This document shows positions 5,487 through 11,947 of a DNA stretch of 13,920 nt, piece after piece. Both the position numbers and the translations under genes were made by a program. Within the stretch, counting starts at the first letter, position 1. Every line of letters starts with the position of its first letter. Source of the DNA: CAINDZ01 sp041908585 (GTDB taxonomy: Bacteria; Krumholzibacteriota; Krumholzibacteriia; LZORAL124-64-63); the NCBI GenBank assembly GCA_041908585.1, contig JAYRFB010000129.1:1-13920 (forward strand), given 5' to 3'. Below the pieces are notes generated by a model. It was given only the letters and a program-made list of their open reading frames with translations. It was not told the origin of the DNA and searched no databases.

Positions 5487-6875
5487 ATGACCGACCCGCA
5501 CGCCGACACGGCCCTCGAGGCCCAGATCGACCAGTGGCGCAGCTACCTCCGGCGCCGCCAGGCCATCCACGCCGTCGATGTCGCCGAGCTGGAGGACCAC
5601 CTGCGCGAGCAGGTCGCCGGCCTGGTGGAGTCGGGCCTGGCCTCCGACGAGGCGTTCCTGGTCGCGGTCAAGCGCATGGGCAACCTGGATGAGCTCTCGC
5701 GCGAGTTCGCCCGCGAGCACTCGGACCGCCTGTGGAAGCAGCTGGTGCTGGTGCGGGCGGCCGGCGACCAGGCCGGCGGCGGCGCCCGTCGCGACGCGCT
5801 GGTGGCCTTCGGCCTGGCGGCGGCGGTGGCGCTGCTGGTCAAAGCGCCGGCGCTGTTCGGCGTGCACTGGGGCCAGGACGAGGGGTTCTACGCGCGCAAC
5901 CTCTCGTTCTTCGTGCTCCCGCTGCTGATCGGCTACTTCGCCTGGAAGCGCCAACTGTCCGCGCCGCGCCTGGGGCTGCCGGCGCTGGGCGTGGTGGCGC
6001 TGGCGGTGTTCGCCAACGCCTACCCTTATCCCGGCAACACGAGCGCCGAAGTGCTGGGCTCGACCCAGGTGCTCACCGCGCTGCACCTTCCCATCGCGCT
6101 GTGGCTGGCCGTCGGCATGGCCTACGCAGGCGACCGCTGGCGGCAGGTGGCCGGGCGCATGGACTTCATCCGCTTTTCCGGCGAGCTGTTCATCTACTAT
6201 GCGCTGATCGCGCTGGGCGGCGGCGTGTTCACCGCGTTCATGGTGATGATCTTCCGGGCGATCGGGATGGACGCCGAGGTCTTCTTCGCCTCGTGGCTGC
6301 TGCCGTGCGGGGCCACCGGCGCCGTCATCGTCGCCGCCTGGCTGGTGGAGGCCAAGCAGAGCGTCATCGAGAACATGGCGCCGGTGCTGACGCGCCTGTT
6401 CACGCCGCTGTTCGCGGCGCTGCTGGTCGCGTTCCTGGTGACGGTGGCGCTGACCGGGCGCGCGATCGACATCCAGCGCGACGTGCTGATCGCCTTCGAC
6501 CTGCTGCTGGTCGTGGTGCTGGGACTGCTGCTCTATTCGGTGTCGGCGCGCGACCCGCAGGCGCCCCCGGGGGTCTTCGACGCGCTGCAGGTCGTGCTGC
6601 TGGTCAGCGCCCTGCTGGCTGACGCGGTGGCGCTGTGGGCCATTGCCGCCCGCATCTCCGAGTTCGGCTGGACCCCCAACCGCGTGGCGGCCCTGGGCGA
6701 GAACGTGATCCTGCTGGTGAACCTGGGCTGGTCGCTGGTGCTCTACGCGGGCTTCCTGCGCGGGCGCCGGCCGTTCGCGCGGCTCGAGCGCTGGCAGACC
6801 GACTACCTGCCGGTGTTCGCCGCCTGGGCGGCGGTGGTGGTGGTCGTGTTCCCGCCGCTGTTCGGGTACCGGTGA
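5487..6875 (+). CDS. Polytopic membrane protein with permease-prefix N-terminal domain (DUF4153-like)
   Basis: The product has 462 residues. An SD of AAGGAG (5472-5477) lies within the end of the PadR gene, nine bases before the ATG. Residues 1-85 form a soluble helical domain (WRSYLRRR, DVAELEDHLREQVAGLVESGLASDEAF, RMGNLDELSREFARE). This resembles permease prefix domain 1, which often sits next to PadR regulators. About eleven hydrophobic segments follow, near 104-122, 136-153, 160-178, 193-212, 233-257, 265-286, 298-321, 333-350, 364-386, 402-424 and 439-458. The stretch RISEFGWTPNRVAAL (389-403) recalls DUF4153 membrane proteins. No ATP-binding cassette or known transport motif is present. 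Its role is likely envelope sensing or a permease-like function controlled by the PadR partner. Domain names rest on recalled similarity, not a search. Confidence 0.8.
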   Translation: MTDPHADTALEAQIDQWRSYLRRRQAIHAVDVAELEDHLREQVAGLVESGLASDEAFLVAVKRMGNLDELSREFAREHSDRLWKQLVLVRAAGDQAGGGARRDALVAFGLAAAVALLVKAPALFGVHWGQDEGFYARNLSFFVLPLLIGYFAWKRQLSAPRLGLPALGVVALAVFANAYPYPGNTSAEVLGSTQVLTALHLPIALWLAVGMAYAGDRWRQVAGRMDFIRFSGELFIYYALIALGGGVFTAFMVMIFRAIGMDAEVFFASWLLPCGATGAVIVAAWLVEAKQSVIENMAPVLTRLFTPLFAALLVAFLVTVALTGRAIDIQRDVLIAFDLLLVVVLGLLLYSVSARDPQAPPGVFDALQVVLLVSALLADAVALWAIAARISEFGWTPNRVAALGENVILLVNLGWSLVLYAGFLRGRRPFARLERWQTDYLPVFAAWAAVVVVVFPPLFGYR

Positions 6876-6906
6876 GCGGGAGGCGGCTCCACCGCGGAGC
6901 GACGCA

Positions 6907-6938
6907 CCGCGCCCCGTCGAGTCTTTGACGCGGCGCGG
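6907..6938 (+). terminator. Hairpin after the padR-membrane protein operon, possible terminator
   Basis: CCGCGCCCCGTC (6907-6918) pairs with GACGCGGCGCGG (6927-6938) with one mismatch in twelve, around an 8-base loop. It begins 32 bases after the stop codon at 6875. There is no T-run after the stem, so intrinsic termination would be weak. Its distal arm overlaps the -35 of the next operon's promoter. Confidence 0.45.
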
Positions 6939-6953
6939 GGGACATGGGACAAT
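6925..6953 (+). promoter_or_regulatory. Candidate promoter of the three-gene surface-modification operon
   Basis: TTGACG (6925-6930, five of six) is followed after 17 bases by GACAAT (6948-6953, four of six). The predicted start is near 6960, about 49 bases before the ATG at 7009. The -35 lies in the loop and distal arm of the hairpin above. Confidence 0.5.
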
Positions 6954-6960
6954 CCGTGAG

Positions 6961-6979
6961 GCCGACGATCCGCGTCGGC
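6961..6979 (+). other. Leader hairpin at the predicted 5' end of the three-gene operon mRNA
   Basis: GCCGAC (6961-6966) and GTCGGC (6974-6979) form a perfect 6-base stem with a 7-base loop. If transcription starts near 6960, this is the very 5' end of the mRNA, where such stems commonly protect against decay. The downstream SD GGGAG at 6995-6999 is left free. Confidence 0.4.
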
Positions 6980-7008
6980 TCCACACTCTGTCCCGGGAGT
7001 TCGCTCGC

Positions 7009-7227
7009 ATGTCGGTGACGCGGTCGTTCCTGGCGCTCGTCGTCGTCCTGCTCGTTCCGGCCGCTGCCAGGGCCTACATCGACCCGGGCTCCGGCAGCCT
7101 GGTCTTCCAGGGCATCATCGCGGCGGTCCTCGGCGTGGGTGTCGCGATCCGGTTGTTCTGGCAGCGCATCAAGGCGCGCCTGACGGGCAGGCGCCGCCCC
7201 GACCCCGACCGCGATGCCCATGATTGA
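7009..7227 (+). CDS. 72-residue membrane protein with YIDPGSGS motif
   Basis: First gene of the operon. SD GGGAG (6995-6999) lies nine bases before the ATG. Residues 1-22 form a signal peptide (LALVVVLLVPAAARA). The mature N-terminus would be YIDPGSGS (23-30), followed by a transmembrane helix (about 31-50) and a basic, charged tail (RIKARLTGRRRPDPDRD). The (A)Y-I-D-P-G-[ST]-G-S start followed by one membrane helix recurs in tiny proteins of diverse bacteria. In my recollection these sit beside large SAM methyltransferase and sulfatase-like genes, as here. Its function is unknown; a small subunit or chaperone of the membrane enzyme encoded downstream is a guess. The longer frame from 6925 is rejected because it begins upstream of the predicted transcription start. 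The stop codon overlaps the next start (ATGATTGA, 7220-7227). Confidence 0.8.
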   Translation: MSVTRSFLALVVVLLVPAAARAYIDPGSGSLVFQGIIAAVLGVGVAIRLFWQRIKARLTGRRRPDPDRDAHD

Positions 7228-8614
7228 GGGCCGGATCCCCGACTCGTTCCGCGACCCCGATGGGTTCATGTTCGTCCGCGAAGGGCGGCTCTACCGTCAG
7301 GTCAACCGTCGGGGTGCCGCGGACTTCCGCCAGCTTGCGGACTCCGGGCTTCTCGAGGCCCTGCTCGCCGAGCGCCTGCTCGTGCCGCACCGGGAGGCGT
7401 CGCTGGCGCTGGCCGCCGACGGCGATGCCGCCGCGGTCATCGCGCCCGAGACCATCCCGTTCATCAGCTACCCCTATGAATGGTGCTTCTCGCAACTGAA
7501 GGAAGCGGCGCTGGCCACGCTGCGGATCCAGTCGCTGGCGCTGGACCGGGGCATGGTCCTCAAGGACGCCTCGGCGTACAACGTGCAGTTCCGCGACGGC
7601 GGGCCCGTGCTCATCGACACGCTGTCCTTCACGGCCTACCACGAAGGCGAGCCCTGGGCCGCGTACGGGCAGTTCTGTCGCCACTTCCTGGCGCCCCTGG
7701 CGCTGATGGCGCTGCGCGACGTGCGACTGGGGGGACTGCTGCGGGAGCACCTCGATGGCGTGCCCCTGGACCTGGCGGCCGGGCTCCTGCCCTGGCGGAC
7801 ACGCCTGCGCCCGCGTCTCCTGATGCACGTGCACGCGCACGCCGCCAGCATGCGCCGGCACGCCCGCCTGCCCGCCGGCCGGCAGGGAGGCCGGCGTCCG
7901 GCAAAGGTCTCGCGCGCCGCGCTGGTCGCGATCGTCGACAGTCTGAGGCGGGCCGTGGCGGACCTGCACTGGCGCCCCGGCGGCACGACCTGGGGCGACT
8001 ATTACGCCGACACCAACTACTCGGAGGCGGCCCTGGCCGGCAAGAAGGAGCTCGTGGCCACATTCCTTGAAGCCGCGGGCGACGGCACGGTCTGGGACCT
8101 GGGGGCCAACAACGGGCTGTTCAGTCGCCTGGCCGCGGCGCGGGGGCGGTTCGTGGTCTCCGCGGACGCCGACCCGGCGGCGGTCGAGTTGAACTGGCGC
8201 GCCTGCCGACGGGACGGGGAGCGGTTGGTGCTGCCGCTGCTGGTCGACCTGGCGAACCCCGGCCCGGCCCAGGGCTGGGCCCACGTCGAGCGCCGGTCGC
8301 TGCTCGGGCGCGGCCCGGCCGGCATCGTCATGGCACTGGCGCTGGTGCATCACCTGGCCATCGGCAACAACGTCCCGCTCGCCGCCATCGCCCGCTTCCT
8401 GGCCGAAGCGGGCGGGCACCTGATCGTCGAGTTCGTCCCGAAGACCGACTCCCAGGTTCGTCGTCTCCTGGCTTCACGCCCCGACGTGTTCACGGACTAC
8501 GACGAGCCCGGGTTCCGCGCGGCGTTCGGGATCGTGTACGACATCCTGCGGGAGGAACGGGTGCCGGAGTCGGAGCGCGTGCTCTTCCTCATGCGACGGA
8601 GGGTCCATGGTTGA
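7220..8614 (+). CDS. Kinase-like motif region fused to SAM-dependent methyltransferase (NoeA-like)
   Basis: The product has 464 residues from the ATG at 7220; an in-frame ATG at 7214 would add two. The C-terminal half has a Rossmann methyltransferase domain: motif I VWDLGANNGLFSRLA (291-305), the acidic end of strand 2 at VVSADADPAAVE (312-323) and VMALALVHHLAIGNNVPL (370-387). The N-terminal half carries YEWCFSQLKEAALATL, then KDASAYNVQF (115-124) and VLIDTLSF (130-137). This matches the D-x4-N catalytic loop and metal-binding Asp spacing of aminoglycoside-phosphotransferase-like kinases (Asp116, Asn121, Asp133). The whole resembles proteins annotated NoeA or class I methyltransferase. No SD is obvious; the start lies within the stop of the preceding small gene, suggesting translational coupling. 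The end overlaps the next start. The likely role is modification of a surface glycan or lipid-linked intermediate; the substrate is unknown and the kinase activity is inferred. Confidence 0.83.
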   Translation: MIEGRIPDSFRDPDGFMFVREGRLYRQVNRRGAADFRQLADSGLLEALLAERLLVPHREASLALAADGDAAAVIAPETIPFISYPYEWCFSQLKEAALATLRIQSLALDRGMVLKDASAYNVQFRDGGPVLIDTLSFTAYHEGEPWAAYGQFCRHFLAPLALMALRDVRLGGLLREHLDGVPLDLAAGLLPWRTRLRPRLLMHVHAHAASMRRHARLPAGRQGGRRPAKVSRAALVAIVDSLRRAVADLHWRPGGTTWGDYYADTNYSEAALAGKKELVATFLEAAGDGTVWDLGANNGLFSRLAAARGRFVVSADADPAAVELNWRACRRDGERLVLPLLVDLANPGPAQGWAHVERRSLLGRGPAGIVMALALVHHLAIGNNVPLAAIARFLAEAGGHLIVEFVPKTDSQVRRLLASRPDVFTDYDEPGFRAAFGIVYDILREERVPESERVLFLMRRRVHG

Positions 8615-10409
8615 GACCACGCGCGCGGGGGCGGGCGGCGTGCCGCGCGCCGCGGTCGACCGGGGCTGGCGTCAACTGGCTTGCGCGGCGCTCGCGCTGC
8701 TCCTGGCCGCCTTCGTCGCGGCACCGGCGACGGTGTACCTCTTCAACAACGAGGAGGTGACGACGCCGCTCGGCGCCGTGATCGGCACGTCCTGGCGTGT
8801 CGTTATCGGCGTAGCGGTGGCCATCGGCCTCCTCGGCCTCGCGGTGCGTCCGCGCGGCCGGCTGGCGCTGGCTTCGATCCTGCTGGCCCTGGCACTGCTG
8901 CTGTACCTGCAGGGCAACGTGCTGGTGCGCGACTACGGAAGGTTCGACGGCGGCGCCATCGACTGGTCGCGCCATCATGGCGCGGGCACGCTGGACGCGA
9001 TCGCCTGGCTGGTCCTGCCGGTCGCCGCCGTGGCGGCGCGCCGTCGCCTCGGGCGTCACCTGCCGGTGCTGGCTGTGGTGATCGTGCTCCTGCACGGCGC
9101 GGCGCTCGCGGGCCACGTGCTGCAGGGCCGCACGTTCCGGCCCGCTCCCGCGGCGGGCATCGATGCGGGCTTCGCCGAGTTCTCGCGCGAGAGGAACGCG
9201 CTGGTCATGGTCCTCGACGCCTTCGCCGGACCGGCCTTCGAGCAGATCCTGGCCGGTGAGCCCGCCTGGCGCACCCGCCTGGACGGCTTCACCTGGTACC
9301 GCGATGCGCTTGCCGCGTACCCGACCACGCTCCCCTCCGTGCCGGCGATGCTCTCGGGACAGACCACGGACAACGGTCGCCCCGTCCGCGAATTCATGCG
9401 CGACAGCCTGTCCCGCGCGTCGCTGCCGGTGGTCCTCCAGGATCGCGGCATCGCCACCGCCACCATCACCGAGCCCGTCTACGGGGAGTACCTGGCGGCG
9501 GTGCCGTTCTCCGGCACGGTGTCATTCCTCGATGCGACACCGGGGGACCGGCGGCTTCGCGACGCGCTGGTGGTCTGGAACGTGGCATTGCTGCGTTACC
9601 TGCCGCACCAGCTCAAGGAACGCGTGCATGACGGCGGACGCTGGCTCCTGCACGCCGACGCGGCGGTGCCTGGCAAGCCGCAGCTGCCCTACGCCACGGA
9701 GGCGCCCCACTGTGCACCATCGCCCAACCAGCACGCCAGCCGGATCCTGCAGGAGTACCTGGTCGGCAAGGCCTCGGCGACGAGCCGGCGTCCCACCTTC
9801 AAGTTCCTGCACCTGTTCACCAGCCACATGCCCTATTTCCTGGATGCCGACGGCAGGCAGCTGACGCAGGAGCGGCTGGAGCAGCTGACTGAATCCGGTG
9901 CCGTCGTGCCCCAGAGCGTGAGCGCCCTGGAACAGGCCATGGCGATCATCGAGAGGCTCGAGACGCTGGGCGTCCTGGACGAGACTCTCGTCATCCTGGC
10001 CGGCGACCACGGCAGTCACGTCGAGATGATCCCCGGCGCGCAAGAGGCCGCGCACGCGGCCGGGCGCCCGTCGCCGTCGCTGGTCCTGCCCTTGCTGCTG
10101 GTCAAACCGATCGGCGCGACCGGCGAGCTGGCGGTGTCGGAGGCGCCCGTTTCCGTGACGGACCTCGCGGCCACCGTCGCGGACGCCCTGGACGTCGACT
10201 TCCCGTTCCCTGGTCGTCCGCTGCACGAGGTGGCGGCGACCGAACGGCGTTCGCGCATCTACCGCGACTACACCTGGAAGCACGACTACTGGTGGGAGGA
10301 GTACCTGCCGCCGCTGACGGAGTACCGTGTCGACGGGGCCGTCCGTGACGCGGGCGCCTGGAGCACCGGGCGGGAACTGCCGGCCGGCGGCCCGACGCGA
10401 CAGCCGTGA
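8607..10409 (+). CDS. Membrane-anchored alkaline phosphatase superfamily enzyme (sulfatase/phosphotransferase-like)
   Basis: The product has 600 residues. The N-terminal third holds about five membrane segments (near 22-46, 62-80, 84-103, 128-144 and 150-172). A catalytic domain follows from about 190, probably outside the membrane. Metal and catalytic motifs are in order: NALVMVLDAFAG (Asp204); YPTTLPSVPAMLSG with a Thr240/Thr241 nucleophile candidate; KFLHLFTSHMPYF (His402, His407); and VILAGDHGSHVEM (Asp467, His468, His471). The architecture recalls EptA, LtaS or MdoB phosphoethanolamine and phosphoglycerol transferases. The nucleophile site lacks the C-x-P-x-R needed for a formylglycine sulfatase, so a phosphatase or phospho-transferase is more likely than a sulfatase. 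It overlaps the preceding gene by eight bases (ATGGTTGA), with SD GGAGGG at 8598-8603. The last 20 residues are low in conserved character. The substrate is unknown. Confidence 0.86.
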   Translation: MVETTRAGAGGVPRAAVDRGWRQLACAALALLLAAFVAAPATVYLFNNEEVTTPLGAVIGTSWRVVIGVAVAIGLLGLAVRPRGRLALASILLALALLLYLQGNVLVRDYGRFDGGAIDWSRHHGAGTLDAIAWLVLPVAAVAARRRLGRHLPVLAVVIVLLHGAALAGHVLQGRTFRPAPAAGIDAGFAEFSRERNALVMVLDAFAGPAFEQILAGEPAWRTRLDGFTWYRDALAAYPTTLPSVPAMLSGQTTDNGRPVREFMRDSLSRASLPVVLQDRGIATATITEPVYGEYLAAVPFSGTVSFLDATPGDRRLRDALVVWNVALLRYLPHQLKERVHDGGRWLLHADAAVPGKPQLPYATEAPHCAPSPNQHASRILQEYLVGKASATSRRPTFKFLHLFTSHMPYFLDADGRQLTQERLEQLTESGAVVPQSVSALEQAMAIIERLETLGVLDETLVILAGDHGSHVEMIPGAQEAAHAAGRPSPSLVLPLLLVKPIGATGELAVSEAPVSVTDLAATVADALDVDFPFPGRPLHEVAATERRSRIYRDYTWKHDYWWEEYLPPLTEYRVDGAVRDAGAWSTGRELPAGGPTRQP

Positions 10410-10467
10410 GCCGGGCGGCTTCCGGGCCGGCCATCCAGCGGCTCGCGCGCCCGGCGACCCGCCCGGC
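10410..10467. terminator. GC-rich inverted repeat between convergent genes, possible bidirectional terminator
   Basis: GCCGGGCGG (10410-10418) and CCGCCCGGC (10459-10467) are perfect arms that exactly fill the ends of the 58-base gap between the plus-strand phosphotransferase-like gene (stop at 10409) and nhaA (stop at 10468-10470). The 40-base interior contains further GGCCGGCC symmetry. There is no T-run on either strand, so this would act as an RNA end-protecting structure or a Rho-assisted stop. Confidence 0.4.
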
Positions 10468-11646
10468 CTACGCCTCAGCGTCCGTGGCCCCCGGCCGGCA
10501 GAGTCGCAGCACGCCGTACCCGCACAGGGCGGCCAGAAGCGAGCCCATCAGGATGCCCAGCCGGTCGGTGCCCGGCGCGTGCGTGCCGCCCGCCTCGAAC
10601 GCCAGCGAGGCGATGAACAGGCTCATCGTGAAGCCGACGCCGCAGAGCAGGCCGACGCCGGCGACGTGACCCCAGTGGGTGCCCGCCGGCAGCGGCGCCA
10701 GCCTGAACACGCGGGCGATCCCCACGGCCACGAGCACGCCGATCGGCTTGCCGAGCAGCAGCCCCAGCGCGATGCCCAGCGGCACCGGCGCCAGCAGGTC
10801 GCCCGCCGCCAGCCCGGCCAGCGACACGCCGGCGTTGGCGAAGCCGAAGATCGGCAGGATGCCGAAGGCGACATAGGGGTGCAGCGCGTGCTCGAGGTGC
10901 ACCAGCGGCGGCTCGCCCTCGCCGCGGTGGCGCATCGGCACGAACAGCGCCGTGATGACGCCGGCCAGCGTCGCGTGCACGCCCGACTTAAGCACCATCA
11001 GCCACAGCACGCTGCCCACCAGCATGTAGGGGGCCAGGCGCGTCACTCCGCGCGCGTTCAGCAGGGCCAGGACGGCCAGGCAGGGGATGGCGGCCAGCAG
11101 GTGCCCCACGCTCAGCTGCGAGCTGTAGAACAGGGCGATGATGACGATCGCGCCCAGGTCGTCGAGCACCGCGAGGGTCAGCAGGAACAACTTCAACGAC
11201 AGCGGCGCGCGACGGCCCAGCAGGCTGAGGACGCCCAGCGCGAAGGCGATGTCGGTGGCGCAGGGGATCGCCCAGCCGGCCATGCTCGCGGGATCGGTGG
11301 CATTGAACTTCAGGTAGACCAGCGCGGGCACCGCCATGCCGCCCAGCGCGGCCAGGCCCGGCAGGACCAGGTTGCGCGGCGAGGACAGCTGGCCCGCCAC
11401 GACCTCGCGCTTCAGCTCGAGGCCGACCAGCAGGAAGAACACCGCCATCAACCCGTCGTTGATCCACAGCAGAAGGGGCTTGCCCAGCTTCCAGTCGCCG
11501 AGGCTGACCTGGAATTTCAGCGACAGCAGCGCGTCGTACCACGACGCCAGCGGCGAGTTGGCGACGACCAGCGCCACCACGGCGGCGGCCATCAGCAGCA
11601 GGCCCGAGGCCGATTCCAGCTTGATGAACTGGCGGACGAATCCCAT
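10468..11646 (-). CDS. nhaA: Na+/H+ antiporter NhaA
   Basis: A 392-residue inner-membrane antiporter that exchanges cytoplasmic Na+ or Li+ for external protons. The E. coli protein has 388 residues, and its key positions map almost one-to-one. Asp132 in CATDIAFALGVLSLLG fits E. coli Asp133. Asp162-Asp163 in TLAVLDDLGAIVII fit the ion-binding Asp163/Asp164. Lys300 in LLGKPIGVL matches Lys300. The pH-sensor segment GLELKRE (75-81) gives Glu77, Arg80 and Glu81. About twelve membrane helices are visible. The start chosen is the ATG at 11646 (MGFVRQFIKLESASGLLL), the typical NhaA beginning; the open frame to 11826 adds a non-membrane leader with no conserved sequence. AGGAG (11659-11663 on the complement) lies 12 bases upstream, a rather long spacing. 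It is divergent from the GH16 gene and convergent with the operon to its left. Confidence 0.96.
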   Translation of the reverse strand: MGFVRQFIKLESASGLLLMAAAVVALVVANSPLASWYDALLSLKFQVSLGDWKLGKPLLLWINDGLMAVFFLLVGLELKREVVAGQLSSPRNLVLPGLAALGGMAVPALVYLKFNATDPASMAGWAIPCATDIAFALGVLSLLGRRAPLSLKLFLLTLAVLDDLGAIVIIALFYSSQLSVGHLLAAIPCLAVLALLNARGVTRLAPYMLVGSVLWLMVLKSGVHATLAGVITALFVPMRHRGEGEPPLVHLEHALHPYVAFGILPIFGFANAGVSLAGLAAGDLLAPVPLGIALGLLLGKPIGVLVAVGIARVFRLAPLPAGTHWGHVAGVGLLCGVGFTMSLFIASLAFEAGGTHAPGTDRLGILMGSLLAALCGYGVLRLCRPGATDAEA

Positions 11647-11753
11647 GTCGCGGGTCCGCTCCTGGGAGTGGGCGCGGGCGCGCGCCGGTGGATCTCGAGA
11701 TCGGCTGGGCCCCTGCGGCAGCAGGGGCCCGAAACCCGGATTCCGACAGTATA
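11647..11753 (-). promoter_or_regulatory. nhaA leader with three consecutive inverted repeats and a weak promoter
   Basis: On the minus strand a TATACT -10 (11748-11753) has no good -35. The leader of about 95 bases then contains a perfect 10-base stem, GGGCCCCTGC with GCAGGGGCCC, around a 4-base loop (11707-11730). Next come the 12-base palindrome GATCTCGAGATC (11691-11702), the 10-base palindrome GGCGCGCGCC (11677-11686), and a CTCC next to the GGAG of the SD (11659-11668). No gene start other than nhaA lies downstream, and no T-run follows the stem, so it is not an ordinary terminator. nhaA genes in several phyla carry Li+/Na+-responsive riboswitches (the nhaA-I and nhaA-II motifs). I cannot match this leader to a consensus by eye. 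Confidence 0.45.
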
Positions 11754-11827
11754 GCCCAGCCGCCCGGGACCGCATCCCGGCGCAGGGGCGGTCGCTCGCC
11801 ACGCGTCCCTGATCCGACGATTTCACT

Positions 11828-11856
11828 TTGTTCGCAAACCGAACATAGTGTATAAT
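11828..11856 (+). promoter_or_regulatory. Sigma70-type promoter of the GH16 glucanase gene
   Basis: TTGTTC (11828-11833), a 17-base spacer and a perfect TATAAT (11851-11856). The predicted start is near 11863, about 85 bases before the ATG at 11948. An in-frame ATG at 11855 lies inside the -10 box and so cannot be the translation start. Confidence 0.7.
11829..11845. promoter_or_regulatory. Inverted repeat over the GH16 promoter, probable operator
   Basis: TGTTCG (11829-11834) and CGAACA (11840-11845) are perfect arms around CAAAC. The repeat covers the -35 and the first part of the spacer, a position typical for repressor binding. The arms face outwards compared with Gram-positive LexA boxes (CGAAC-N4-GTTCG), so it is not that site. 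A LacI-, ROK- or TetR-type sugar regulator is possible, but none is encoded in the window. Confidence 0.55.
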
Positions 11857-11947
11857 GGAGGTCGGGCGCCGGACGCCGCGCCCGGACCACGGGGAGGTCG
11901 CCCGTCCCCGCCGTCAGGCGTCGTCCGCACCCCGGGAGCCGCAGCCC

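Noticed and set aside
4884..7010. A 708-codon open frame on the minus strand opposite the PadR and membrane-protein genes
   Set aside because: It is low-complexity (runs of His, Gln, Arg, Glu), has no start signal or domain, and lies opposite two well-supported genes; long antisense frames are normal at this GC content.
8607..10409. Annotation as a true sulfatase
   Set aside because: No Cys/Ser-x-Pro-x-Arg formylglycine motif; the Thr nucleophile candidate and membrane domain favour a phosphatase or phospho-transferase.
10327..11754. A 475-codon plus-strand frame opposite nhaA
   Set aside because: Gln/His/Arg-rich shadow of a clear NhaA with all key residues.
11855..11947. In-frame upstream start for the GH16 protein at 11855
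   Set aside because: This ATG overlaps the TATAAT -10 box and precedes the predicted transcription start; the ATG at 11948 begins a normal signal peptide.
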